DNA from: Proales similis
Lineage: Eukaryota; Rotifera; Eurotatoria; Ploima; Proalidae
Direction: 5' to 3'
NCBI GenBank assembly: GCA_019059635.1
Contig: JAGVRJ010000009.1
Span: 963,001 to 1,027,000 of the forward strand
DNA length: 64,000 bases
Shown here piece by piece: positions 12,058-24,142 of this stretch. The notes beneath the pieces are model-generated. The model did no database searches, had not been told where the DNA came from, and was given only the letters and a program-made list of their open reading frames with translations. The position numbers and the translations under genes are program-made. Every line of letters starts with the position of its first letter. The first letter of the stretch is position 1.

Positions 12058-13979
12058 TCACTGATCAGATATTCTCGACTCGGTTGACTCTTGACGACTC
12101 GAACTGAAAGCCTTTTCGATCTTGGCTGGCAGGCCCTCGCGCAAGAAGCTGGCGTCGCGAAGAAAGTAGGTCTGTGTCATTGGCTTGCGTGGGTTCTCCA
12201 ACATTCTGAACCAATGATCACGTCCCAGGCCACTGAACGAGGGCCCGATTCCAACGCATCCAATTAACTCGTTCGCTCCGACCCTAAATCGACAAATCAG
12301 CACACTTGCACGATCGTGAGTTTAAACGGAGGCAAATTACATGTCGTAGTCAATCACTTTGATTATCAAATCGACTTGTTCGATCTGCTCGGGCGGCACA
12401 TCGAAGAGCATCGACTCGTTATAGATCGGATTCAGAGTGTTCTTCATCACCGACGTTTTCTTCTTCTTGATTCGTTTTCCACGGCTGACTAGCTCCACTT
12501 TTACGTAGGGATCTAAACGCCGACGATTTGTTAATTTTGCGCAAATCTCTCTTTTACAGCGTTCACATACCCGATTTGCCATTTATGTCCATGGCTTTTA
12601 AATTAATTGCTTTGACTATCGTGACTGTCAGGCGACCGGCAGCAGGGAGGTAACAGAACGTTATTGTCAATTCACCGAGATCCATGTCGTCCTAGAGCAG
12701 ACAGCCTTGAACAAGAATCCAAACTTAACAAGCACAAACGTCTCACCTCGCCGGCAGGCACCAGATTACGCGAGAACTCTTGGCCAGCTGTGCTGAGGTC
12801 TTTAATCGAATGTAGATCGCCCAGTCGAACCGAGCCGATAAGCTCGTGCTTGGAGAATCGTACAAATTCGATCAGACTCAAGTGCAGCGTTCGATTTTGC
12901 AGGTCCTCAAGCGGAAGAGAAAAGTAAAATGTCTCGTCGTAGCAGGGCGTGGTGTTTTTCCTCTGAATTTTCGTTTGAAATTTCTTCTTTCGATCCGGAA
13001 AGAGAACCACTTTGACATAAGTGTCCGGCTTGGAGACGTTTGTGCTCGGCGAGTTGGGCACCGAGAGCGATTTGCGAATCGAATGTTGGCTCGAGCTTCT
13101 ACTTCGCTCGTGGCCGTTCAACTCGGCTCTGTTGACTGTTACGCTCAGCGAATTGATTTCAACGTTGTACTGAAGCGTGAAGCTCAGCTTTCCTCTTGAG
13201 TTGTTCACAGTCAAGTCGGCTCCGTTCGTGTTGTGATAGTTTTTGTACAGGTGAGGCTCAATTCGGCCGAGGTCGTTCGCCACGTAGTATCGAACTACTT
13301 TTACATTTAAACCCGGAATTTCCACCGTCTCCGAGTTTATCTTCTGGAATGGTTTAAAAGGGAAGCTTGTAGTCACTTCGGTCGACTGTCTAACTAAATT
13401 TCTGCCGTGCATGGGGCTGGAAGGAGCTTGGCGAACTAAACTCTCGTACTTTGGCCGCTCGACATACGTGTCGATTTCCATGCTCTCGGAGCTCGGCGAC
13501 GGCAGCGAATCGTTCCGCGTCTGGCTTGGAGGTGACTGACGCACGGGAGAAACGACCGACTTCTTCTTCTGTCCCTTGTTCTTGCCCGTCGGAACTGGTA
13601 TCGACACGGGAGTGTCAGGCGGACTGTCGCCGGCGGCCAAGTTTGCGTCGCCCTTTGACGATTGCGTGGGACCAAGTTCAATTTTTAGCCCGCGCTTTAT
13701 GCTCTGCTTTTTGGCCGCTTTTATCGTGCTCGATCGACGCATTTCTGACTCTTCGTCGTTGGACACCGATGTCTCCTCTGCGATCGGGCTGGCGACCATT
13801 TCAGGCGGCAAGTAATTGGATATATTGCTCGAATCGTGCGCATTTATGTGCTGCTGGATCTTTTCTGTAATGTCCAACGACTGGCGAAACCTGTCCACCC
13901 ATTCGATGGCGTTCTTGCCCGATGTGTTCAGATTGTTCAACTTGTCGCCGATGGCGTTGTCGAACAACGACTTAAACAT
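12058..13979 (-). CDS. Synaptotagmin-like tandem C2-domain protein without a visible membrane anchor
   Basis: Exons in transcription order are 13979..12747, 12691..12571, 12512..12341 and 12283..12058, giving 1,752 nt and 583 aa. Residues 1-210 are Ser/Pro/charged-rich with no hydrophobic segment. C2A follows at roughly 255-405 and C2B at 412-560. C2B is canonical, close to the Syt3/6/9/10 type: [30 protein letters not shown] and [12 protein letters not shown] keep the calcium-loop aspartates, and [12 protein letters not shown] is present, but the terminal WHxL is replaced by TYFL. C2A keeps only one loop-1 Asp (PDTYVK), has a Ser-rich insert in loop 1, and reads EFVRFSKHE where calcium-binding members have DxD. 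The family regulates membrane fusion. An in-frame ATG 99 nt upstream (14078) is an alternative start. A TATA-like element lies about 210 nt upstream. Confidence 0.85.
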
Positions 13980-14079
13980 GATACTAATGCGATGTGGTTT
14001 CTCTATACAGAAATCTGCCGTTAAATGCCTTTTGTTATTTCGGCGGCACCGGTCGGGTGCAAAAGCGATCAAGAACAAA

Positions 14080-17000
14080 AATCAGGAATATGAGAAAAAC
14101 AATGAGATGCCGCAGAAACGGCACAAAGGTCTCTGCATAAACGACTTTTTTTCTAAATATCAAGATTTAAAGCAATATTTCCTTCTTTTATATAAGCCCT
14201 AATCAAACGATTAAAGCGCAAATATGCAGCCATCGTTCGACTGATTGCTTTCTATTTGCTCTCGAAATCATAATGATTTAGCAATCTCCACACTCGCGTT
14301 CGCAAATGGCAACACCAAGAAGCAGTGGCGCATTGAAAGCGCCAGCGACAATCTTGATTACCGTCCAACTCATAGCGTAGAAACGAAATGAAGGGAATTA
14401 AAAGCGACTTGGGACCTAATATCTCCAATCAATTACTCAAATGCCGCATTGCTGTCTAAGCCCCCCTGCTGATTCTCTCTGTCTGGCGCGCCCTTTCTCC
14501 CCTCTCCTCTCTCTCTCTCTCTCGCGCACTCTAACTTTATTTTTCACTTGTGTTCTTCTAGATCACTTTGTACTTCGCAAGCCTTTACAAGTCTTGTGTA
14601 AGACTTTGTGTGTTTGTGTGCGATGTTGCGACTTGAAAACCAAGTGACAAAATTACATAAATGGCGCTGACGTGCCGGAAAAACTCCGTGTCTGGGAACG
14701 AGCTCGAACTTGCCGCGCATACATTAGATGTCAACGAGGAACGCATTGGCGCAGCGCAATATCGAGAGGCTTCTTGTTTTAAATACCGTGCCAAGGAAAA
14801 CAAGAGCTGAACGAAAGAGGCCGAGACATTCTTGAAACGCGATTAATATTCGCTCGGCGGCTTGCTGTCGTTGTTTGTTCGTCTCTCTCTACTTCTCCTT
14901 CTTTTAATATAAGTTTGATCAAATTATCGAAAATTCGTCCAAATTCGTCAACAGCAAACAGCGACGACCGAAATAAATTTCCAATTCACGAATTAAATGA
15001 CACGCAAATAAAAAGCTTGCTGCTGTTGTTGCTGCTGAGTAATGGATTGAGTGAATTGATTGAGAAAGTGGAAATATTTCAAGAGCGCTGAGCTGACTGC
15101 CTGCTGTCAGTTTGATCCGATAAACGCTAATATCTTTAGCTGGCGATTAGCTCGATAATAAGCGAACTCTGGCAAGATTGAATCAGAAACGGTCGAGAGC
15201 AACCCAGAGAGACAGAGAGAGAAATACTTATGCGCCCTGCAAGCGAGAAGAGCGGGCTAACCCGAGCGAGTTAGGCAAAAGAGGCTCAATCTCCTCGCTT
15301 CTTTCCTCGCTCGTCTTAATAAGGGAAAAATGTTTTCAAGGAAGTCGGAAGTTAAGGCTCGATTGGAAATAAAAATTGGAATAAATGAGATGAAACGAGA
15401 CGGCAGTGATCATTAGAACTAGTTAAATTAATTGAATCAGAATTTCGCCTCTTGCAAATGAGCCGTGTCTCTCCACTCATCTAGTGTCTCTCTAGTTGCC
15501 TGACTATTTGGCTGCCTGCTTTCGTACGTTCAAGTCTATAGGCGAAATTATGGCATTGACAAGCTGTGCTGGCAGAGTAGATTTCATAATTTCTCTCTCT
15601 ATGAATCGAATTAATCAACTTACCAAACACTGTTAATGAATGAGCTTTTCGAAATATATACACAGACACAGTGTCACTCATTGGCAAACTCGGGCCGCTT
15701 TGTTGCATATTCGCTGGCGCGTTCCTTCATTAGCGAGCTGTGGCTCGCTTTCAAACAGGCCCACTGTCTCTCCTGACATGCCGCTGCCTGTTACATAAAC
15801 TCATCTATGCTACTGTTATAATGTGGCTCAATTAACTTGAGCAAAATGTGTATAAATAGGCGGGCTCGTGTCGACAGGCAAAACGCAATCGATCTAATGT
15901 TTGCTACTTGCCCGATCGATTTTTGTCGCCCGCAAGGACCATAAAGCGCATACTTGACGCAAGAATTGCAGCTTCCTAATCATGTTTGCCGGCGGTATTG
16001 ACTGAAGCCCATTCAAGCCTGCTTCAAGACTCTCTATGCGCGTCTTCTAATAAGGCCTTCGCCGAACATTAGACGGGTCTGATGAATGTCTGCACTCATT
16101 GTTCGAGACGTTCTCTAGACAAGAGCTTTCTTCTCTCTCGCTCGCCCTCTTTTTAATAAAACAGCGCCGCATCATACAGCTAGTCAATGAGTGACAGTTT
16201 AATTAAACCAGGCGAATTGAATCGATTCGGGACTAAGCTCTTGTGATTTGGCGCTTGTGAATTTTCGCCAGAGCGCCAATTAATTTACCGCTCGCTCTTC
16301 CTGTTTCTGTCTGTTTGAACGACTCTGGACCTGAATGCTGTAAAATAGAAAGCAACCAAATGTTCGCTAAGCCCCATCTGCAAGGTGTTCGTTTTAGTCC
16401 AATCGCTACTCGACAGTTTGCTGTGAGCGAACGCAACCGGAAAATAAACAAAGTCGAATTCTATTTCGACGAGACGAGGTTTTCGACTTTTAAATTATAG
16501 AATTAGGAGACGAACCATAGAGCAAGGAGAAAAGCGTAGTTGCCAAATCAGGACTGATTTGCCATTGAGACTGTCGGTATGTCTGGCTGATGTGAGCGAT
16601 ACGATAAAAAAAGGAAGAAACGTGTTTTATTGCTCGAGCATACAATCGAGACGGCAAGAAAGACGATTTGCTCGATGAAATGGAAAGAGGTAAAAAGGTG
16701 AAATATGACGAGCGCGCAACGTTTATTTAGCGGAAACAGAGAACGAGCTCTTGGAGCGAAATTCAGCAAAGAGGAGCGAAATAGAGCCGACAGGAACAAG
16801 CTGATACGTAATTCGCACTTCAGTTCCGTCGCAACTGAGAATTTCACAATCATTCTGGTATTTCATTCGTGTGCAATCGACTCTTTGGCCCAACTCAAAT
16901 CGCTTTTATGTCGTCAGGCGAGTTTCAGAATTCAAATCGATCGGGCATATCCCGGTTTTCCACACGTAATTTAGGAAATATTTCACGACGCTGCGTGTTT

Positions 17001-17337
17001 TCTTTGAAATTATTATTATTCAAAAAATGTGTTTCCAAATTTAGAAAATGGAGAGAGAGTGCAACAGAAATGTAGAATAGGACGTGCCCTTCTCTACTCT
17101 TGTTTGAAATTAGCTATTGCGTGTCATGAAATAATGTGCGTGCAAATGCTACGGCTGGTAATTGTCTGGAATGAAAACATTGGCTTCGTTTCTGGACAAT
17201 TAATTTTAATCAATCAAACATAAACTCTTGCATGTGGCTGAGCTGTGATTAGTATGATTAATCCGGTGGCGCAGACGCGGTTTATTAGAATTTAAAGCAA
17301 AGAACTAGAACAAGAGGAAGAAATTAATTCAGTCAGG
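14080..17337. other. Gene-free interval upstream of the synaptotagmin-like gene
   Basis: No open frame here resembles a protein, and I found no tRNA-like boxes. It contains pyrimidine tracts such as (CT)n near 14506..14523, a GA-rich stretch near 15195..15225 and an isolated TATAAATA at 15851. It most likely holds 5' regulatory sequence or untranslated first exons of the gene at 12-14 kb. Confidence 0.5.
14186..14195 (-). promoter_or_regulatory. TATA-like element upstream of the synaptotagmin-like gene
   Basis: On the minus strand this reads TATATAAAAG, about 210 nt before the proposed ATG at 13979. Position and orientation fit a core promoter. It is a short motif, so support is weak. Confidence 0.3.
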
Positions 17338-18952
17338 CTAATCTTGGATGTCGACGCTTTCGTAATCTCTGAACTGAACTCGCTTCTTCGACTTGCCTTT
17401 CACCTGTCGAACAATCTTGCTGACAATCAGAGTCGCATATAGTGGCACATTGGTTAAAAGGGCCACGCCAAACAGAGGTAGATACGCGTACTCGGCCTCA
17501 AGAGGCGGAAAGTTCGTCAAAATGATGAGAAACGCGACGCCGACATTTTGAATTCCTGTTTCGATCGAGACTGTTTTCACTTGGGTCCAAGGCAAGCCAA
17601 CAAGCTTGGCCAAGGCGCCAGCCACCAGAAAACCACTCCACGGGATCATAGGTCCTTCAAATACATTCAGCCATGAGCCAAAGCGGTCGAGAGTGAAACA
17701 ACAGCCTACCTGCAGTCCAGTGAACCCATCGAAGCAGCTTGATCGTATACCATTTAGCAATAATTATAAGCGACAGGAAACTTATTAGAACGGCAAGTAT
17801 GAACGGTTTGGCGTATTGGACCATAAAGGCCTTCAACTTGGGCGAAGCAGATCCGGCAAAGAAGCCGAGTAGACAAGGGCCAATTGTGATTAAAATGTTG
17901 CCCATCAGCTTGAGGAACGGAATTTGAATCGAGGCATCGCCCATATACACCAAGCCTAAACTGTAGAGCCAAGAGGGCATGACAACTTTGTTGCGGGTCG
18001 AGATTGTTTGAAATGGACGATCTATCTAAGTGGCACGAGGGGAGTTTACCGATCGAGAGCATTGTTGACGCAAAGGTCAATATTGCGCTCAGAGTGATGT
18101 CGCCTGTGTTGCAAATGTGAATGCCTAGTTGGAGTCACTAAGAGGCTTTTCAGTTCGTACCGTTGAGCATTATGGTCCAGTTGTTGGAGATGGCTCCGCC
18201 AGGGCTACAGCCGTACAAAAACAGGGAGAGTGATTCGACAGGTGTCAGTGGAAAGATTTGCGTGAACAGGAATGTGAGCTTTGAATAAATGTGAACTGAT
18301 TGGAGATTAGAAAGGCCTTGAAGAGACCTACCATTGGCATGAACAGGTACTGGCAGCCAACACCCAGAAATACGGGCAGAGGCATCTTGGAAATTTGAAC
18401 GAGCGTTTCTTTGTCAATCAGAACGCCCATGACGAACGAAATGGCTATTTGAAACAACCAAACCCAAATATCAAACAGCAAATCAATTGTGCGTCGAGGT
18501 TGAGTGACAACCACATTTTGAACGGCTGAGAACAGATCGGAGTTGATGGCGATGCCGGTCAGTCCGAGCAATGAGGTCTCGATTTCGACCAGAACAAGTC
18601 GGAATTCTTCTTTATTTGTTTGATTGCCGAAATAGCCGAATATCTCGGTGCAATTGTAAACTTCACTGGCAGCTTGTTCACATTCTTCAGAACCCAACAC
18701 TTTGATCAGCTCAAGGTTTAAGCTGCTGATGTTTAGTTGCTCAAGCTGGATGTTTTTGTTGAGCAGGAATTCCACATGGCAACTTGAGTACAGTGGACAG
18801 GTGGAATAGCTGTCCGATGGAAAGCGGATAAGCGCGTCCAGAGTCTCAGACGAGTGTCCACCAGCGCTCACATGGCCCAATGAAACAACCAGTAGATAGA
18901 GCAGTAGACTAGCAAGTGCTTGTTTCATCTTTAATGAAGAATTCTTTCTCAA
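17338..18952 (-). CDS. SLC10-family sodium/solute cotransporter, copy 1
   Basis: Exons are 18952..18332, 18278..18161, 18103..18050, 17985..17710 and 17654..17338, giving 1,386 nt and 461 aa. A Met at 18928 would give 453 aa. A signal peptide is followed by an extracellular domain of about 130 residues with paired Cys, then the multi-helix bile-acid:sodium symporter core. Family landmarks are KMPLPVFLGV, LFLYGCSPGGAISNNWT, PMIPWSGF and SIETGIQNVGVAFLI. The long ectodomain before the first membrane span resembles SLC10A3/A5-type members rather than the bile-acid transporters themselves, so the substrate is unknown. A paralogue lies 434 nt upstream on the same strand. Confidence 0.88.
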
Positions 18953-19386
18953 CTACCAACAAAATAGGCCAAGTAGAAGCTAGTCTAGACCGAAAATGTC
19001 GATGCAAAAATGGCGGCAGGGGCCAAATTACGACTTTCTCTTGTATTACATGGTGGGCGTCTGCAAGGTTAGAATCACATGCGCTCGCGTGTGTCTGAAA
19101 TTGTCTAGATCGCTTCATAGTTCAGTGGTTGAGTCATTCAAGCATTAAATGAAGAAGATCGCGCACCTTTTTTTTTGCTTCATTCTGGCTCTTGTTTCAT
19201 TCTGGCCTAATCAAGCGATCGCAAATTAAACAAAAAAAGGAGACAAGTTCACGTTGGCTGACTGCATTTATGTTTTGCTCATCAAATAGAAACAATGTAT
19301 CAGAAGATGTCGACCGTTAAACAGCTGAGAGCGGTCGTTCAAGGAAAAGATTTGAAAAGAAAACAGCAGAATAGTTGGACGAATCG
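18953..19386. other. Spacer between the two SLC10 paralogues
   Basis: No gene seen. The string TAGTTCAGTGGTTGAG near 19120 resembles a tRNA A-box, but no B-box or acceptor stem follows. Confidence 0.4.
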
Positions 19387-20974
19387 TTAAATAAGTGCAT
19401 TTGAATTGTTCGTTTCAACTTTGTTTTGGGCAAGGTTCTGTTTGACGTCCGCCAAGTTCGTTTCATCAGAGTTTGGTTTGTCTGTTTGGGTCTTTTTCCC
19501 GCCTCGGCTCGACTTTTTCCTCCACCAAGTTCGGATCAAAAGAGCAAACCAAAGCGGCAAATTGGTGACCATCGATATGGCCACTAGAGGCAACAGGGCG
19601 AAATCGCTCTCTGGCGACGGAAAGTTCAACATTATGATTAAGAAAGGCACTCCGACGTTTTGAAGACCAGTTTCGATTGATATTGTGTAGATGCGCTTCA
19701 AGGTCGAGGGTTGAAACTTTTCACAACCGAAAAATGAAGAAAATCAAGCTCTTACCCGAGTATCTTGGCCAGTGAGCCAGGCAAGCAACGCGCCCAGAGC
19801 AAATCCAGACCAGGGAATAAGTGGGCCGGCGACCCACTGCTGCCAGGTGATGAGTTTAAACACGTAAAGCTTGACAATTATGGTCAAGGTCAAGAAGCTG
19901 ATAATCAAACAAATGACAAACTTCTTCACGAAGCTCATCACCCAGGTCTTGAACTTTGGAAAGCGTTCGGCCACAAACAAGCCGATCAGACACGGAATTA
20001 TAGTAGTCAGCAGATTTTGACTCAGCTTGAAGAATGGTATGCTAATTTGAGCGGTGTCGGAAATCGATTTGCCCAATGTATACAGCCAGAGCGGCATCAT
20101 AACTACAATCGAATGCGTGAGTGCTCGTTAGAATCAAATCAGGCGTTGCTCGCTTACTTAGACTGGACATGGTCGAGACGAAGGTCATGATGGCCGACAA
20201 GTCTATGTCACCGTCGAATATGATTGTCCAATTGTTGGAGCCGCTGCCACCGGGCGAGCATCCGTAGATGAAAAGCGCGAGTGCTTCCGCTGCGTTCAGT
20301 TTGAACAGCTTTATGAACGAGAATGCAAGCAACGGCATCACGCCGTACTGTGACACAAATCCGATGCAGACCGGAAGTGGCATTTTCACTATTTTCATTA
20401 TCGATTGCTTGTCGAGTAGTATGCCCATTATGAAGCCAAGAACGCACGAGAAGAATATGACGTAAGCAAGTTGAAACTTGTCGACAAATCTCATGGGTCT
20501 CTCGACCACCAGCTGACGTTCAATAGTTTGGTTCTGTTTGATTAGCTCGACTCTGACCAGAACGTAGCCTACCAGGTTTGCTTTCAGCTTGATAATGTAG
20601 AACGAAGCGTTTTTATTTGCTGAGAAAAGTTCAGTCTGATTCAGCTTTTGGTGGCACACTATTTGATTTGTGCATTTCTGGACTGCTTCGACCTTGGCCA
20701 CATCCACGTTGGAAGAGGTCACTCTGATCTCGTCGGTTTGAATTTGATTGCCAAAGATGAAAATCTGGCAGTCTGGATCGTACATTCGACATACGGTTCG
20801 GTTCGAGTCAAACTCAACAATATTTAAAGTCGACTGAGACAGAGGCAACGAGGAAGTGTGCTTTGTCAAAGCTGATTCACTCTCCGATATGAACGCTTTT
20901 GTGGTCGCCAGCCAGAGCCAGAGCAAAAGCGTCGATCGCAAAAGGCTTTTCATTCTCTTTATTCCCGACGCCAT
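19387..20974 (-). CDS. SLC10-family sodium/solute cotransporter, copy 2
   Basis: Exons are 20974..20158, 20102..19756 and 19695..19387, giving 1,473 nt and 490 aa. The layout matches copy 1: signal peptide, extracellular domain with several N-x-S/T sites, then the symporter core with KMPLPVCIGF, LFIYGCSPGGSGSNNWT, GPLIPWSGF and SIETGLQNVGVPFLI. For the last intron two phase-0 acceptors exist; 19696 was chosen because the junction (GQDTR|RIYT) then aligns without gaps to copy 1. Only one intron position is clearly shared with copy 1. The C-terminal tail is charged and hydrophilic. Function is inferred from the family only. Confidence 0.88.
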
Positions 20975-21490
20975 AAACTGCTTGCCGACTGGCCGAGGAC
21001 ATGGAGCCTAGCTAGTCGTAGCTTGTTATCGTTTGCCAACAGCGTCTAATCGAATGATAAAATTAGAACATGAGACCATGCAACAAACAAAATATATGTT
21101 GATTAATCTAGCCGAGTCAAACTGTATTATGCACTCAGCCCTTCTAGATAATTATAAACGAATGAGTGGCTTCAAGACCAGACTGCTTTTGAACGTCTTA
21201 TGGCAAATAATAAACATGGCCCCTAATGCCACTTTTACAGCCACTTAGCTCGTTTACTATGCCCCTCGTTTTCCCGTTTTGAGCCGCTCTGCTCCTATGA
21301 CTCTTTGACTCTTCTGACGCACGATTTTTTTTCACCTTGAAATAAATTATTTTTATTTTGCATCGAACCAAAACTCCTTCCGTTTTTAGTAGTTTCAGTT
21401 TGTTTTTTTTTTGTTAAAGTTTTGCCTAATGCGTTTTTGAAAATTTATTTCTCAGTTGGTCGATCGCCGATCGCATGGGTGCTTTTTATT
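20975..21490. other. Intergenic region, no gene seen
   Basis: AT-rich spacer between copy 2 of the transporter and the ribosomal protein gene. TTTATT near 21445 is AATAAA on the minus strand and could serve the uL14m transcript. Confidence 0.4.
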
Positions 21491-21976
21491 TTAAACAAAA
21501 TTAGTTGCTATAGCTACAAGCTTCGAACAGTTCGGATGGGCGCGAAGCGACGATGGTATAGGTACAGTAATTCGACTTCCAAGCGGAGTAAGCTGATCAT
21601 CGACCAAAACACAGTTGTTGGTGTCAAAGTTCGGATACGTTGAGTTTCGATTCATGTTTTTGCAGCCGACGATAACTGCCTTTTGCTTTTGGCCTTTGAT
21701 TGCGAGCAAGATCAAGTCGCCGATGTTGCCCAGACCCTTTTTATTGTAGACGTGAATAATTCGTGGCGCTCGACGATGAGCCATGCCTTCTTTGGCCAGC
21801 TGACTATCGTCCACAATCCGCATACGAGACATGAACTGCACATGCTCCAGTTTGCCACTGAGGCTAATTAAACAACAGTAAGCCGTGTCCCGTTCTATTG
21901 CACTCGATGCTTCTGCTCACCTGAACGCCCTGGTGGCTGTCTGGAATAAATTGGAAAGCTTTTTTTCAAATAGCAT
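21491..21976 (-). CDS. MRPL14: Mitochondrial large-subunit ribosomal protein uL14m
   Basis: Exons are 21976..21921 and 21863..21491, giving 429 nt and 142 aa (human MRPL14: about 145). The short first exon supplies a basic, hydroxylated leader (MLFEKKLSNLFQTATRAFS) that fits a mitochondrial targeting peptide. The core is colinear with the bacterial L14 fold: MRIVDDSQL, HRAPRIIHVYNKKG, GDLILLAIKGQKQKAVIVG, TNNCVLVDD and RITVPIP, ending KLVAIATNFV as in the human protein. It sits at the subunit interface of the mitoribosome. Confidence 0.95.
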
Positions 21977-22978
21977 TTAAACTTTCCAATCGCCCTGAGC
22001 CTCGACAAATTGAATACGAAATACGAAGAGTGAGGGGCGAAGCATGTTGCTTATTCAGCTTGATTCTCGTCTAAATTGGCGTTAGAAGCAGAATCAACTT
22101 GAAAAATTTAGCTTATCTTTGACCTGCTCCTTGCATCGAGCTAAACAATCACGCCCAAACGGACTCTTGGCATTTGTAGTTGGACAGGTTTACTTATTCT
22201 AGGCTGCCGTTTGAAAAACCCACTTCCGACTTGTTTTTAGCATTTTATATTCAAATGGTTTTAAATAAATACTCAAAAAAGAGGTGTTGCGTGAAATACA
22301 AACAAAGAATTGCAAGAAAAGAGGGGCATAGCAGAAGGTTTAAATAGAATAGAAGAATCAACAATTAAGTTCTAGCATCGACTGGTCAATGCGTCTATAA
22401 AGTATCAGAAGATGAAGGAGGTTGTTCGGCCTAGTCTACGCTTAAAATGCAATTACTTGCGTTTGCATAAGCTCACTACAAGGATACAAAGCACAATTGG
22501 CTTCGAGTGGTGACGAATGCGAATTCAATCTACATGGCCGAGGTGGTCGATGGAGAGCTTTCATTTTGACCAACAATTGTCGTCTCCCTCTTTTGCTAAA
22601 CTCGAATGGGATGCATGTCGAAATGAGATTGGAAAATTGCGAAGTGATCCTGGTTTGGAGAGAGATTGCATAAATCGACGGGACAGATGAGACGGTGGTG
22701 AGAAGGTGGAACAGTTACGGGTAGGAATCGGTGAACGACAGCAATAAACGAATCGGTCGGTCAATAGATTGGCCACCGTTTCTCTTTTTCTGATACAAAA
22801 ATGAATCAAAGTTGAAAGAAAGCAGGAGAGAGAGAAAGTATGGTCAAAAACGGATAGAAAGTTGCAAAATGGAGAATAGGTGGCGACTGGCCTTTTACTA
22901 CTTCTTGATTGAAAGGTTTACTGTTTAGAACGCGCACATTAGGCGGAAAAGAGAAAAAAGAATTTTATTCCAACTCAC
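21977..22978. other. Region downstream of the last recognised syntaxin exon
   Basis: No recognisable coding exon. It may hold syntaxin 3' untranslated sequence or a further terminal exon spliced from exon 9c. TTTATT at 22964..22969 is AATAAA on the minus strand just after exon 9c. Confidence 0.35.
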
Positions 22979-24142
22979 CTTTATGCCGAGCCAACTGGCG
23001 GCAAGCATACCCAGTATGATGATAATTAGAGTGCAACATACGATCATGATTATCTTTTTCTAATGGATGATATTAGTATTGGAATGGCCTCTGCACAAGA
23101 CGTTCAACATCAGAGCAAGTTTAGTACGAACAACATAACTGAACAACATCGACACGAACAACATAAATGAGAACAACACAAATACGAAAGAGACATTGAC
23201 TTTTATTGATACATGACGATTTTAAATCACTCTGGGCGTTTGTTTTATTTTTAATTGTTATGATATTAATCGCTTGAGTTTTTGAGAGAATAAAAGAAGA
23301 GAAAATTCAACGAGTTAGGCGCCGCCTGGTCGCTTAATTTGAGTGCGATTGATTCATTCGTGTAATCGTATTCTTATTGTGCGATTGTTTGCATCACAAA
23401 AGTAAAGAATTTTAAAGACTCAGCGATCCATGCATAATAAGCAAAAAAAAGAAGAATTTTGAACGACGAAACGAACAGAATTTCAAGTCACTCGATTAGG
23501 AGGGTTTGAGCGCGAATGATGACGACGATGACGACTACGATGACGAGCGTGCACGGTCAGTGCTTCAGTTCTGGCCACTCGCTCTGTTAGCCTGGTTGAT
23601 CAGGGGCATCACGTAGGCGAAGAAAAAGATGATTAGGCCCACAATAACTGCGACGATCACCGCGATTATGATCAGTATGATGATGATTTTCTTCTGTTTA
23701 AAAATGACCAATTTCAATCGCAATGTTTGCTTGTTTTTTTCGTTTCAATATTTAATTAAATAAAAGTTAATGCGAGAAACGGGTAATTACTGGTGAGAAA
23801 GGCAAAAACGAAATAAACAAGGAATCGAGTCAGAGGCGAAGCGCTCCGACAACTAAAGCGTTAATCGTGCCGGTTAGTTAGATGTACGGTTAATCAGATG
23901 TTTTGAATTTGATCGGTAAGCGGTGACAAGAGTTCAAAATGGAACGTAAGGACAAGAAGCGTAAAGAAATATGAATTAGGTCGAGACTAGTCCTGGACAA
24001 GTTGTGCTGAAGCTGCTCAAAACGTGTGATTTGAGCCGGCGACTGGCTGTCAGGCTCAGTTTTTGGGCAGAAACACTGCCAGTAAAATGCCGATCGCTGC
24101 AAGAATCGCCACAATGATAATGATGATTATGATTATTTTCTT
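22979..24142 (-). other. Three alternative terminal membrane-anchor exons of syntaxin
   Basis: 9a (24142..24056) encodes KK plus a run of eight Ile and a short FLPKN tail before a stop. 9b (23693..23565) encodes a longer anchor with a 14-residue tail ending ASGQN. 9c (23059..22979) encodes KKIIMIVCC followed by a hydrophobic stretch, nearest to the vertebrate anchor. All start with KK directly after an AG acceptor and accept phase 0. Confidence 0.85.

Noticed and set aside
19105-19135. Possible tRNA gene
   Set aside because: An A-box-like string is present but no B-box within 100 nt and no acceptor stem pairing.
19696-19755. Shorter 39-nt version of the last SLC10 copy 2 intron
   Set aside because: In frame, but it adds seven residues not present in copy 1; the 60-nt version aligns without gaps.
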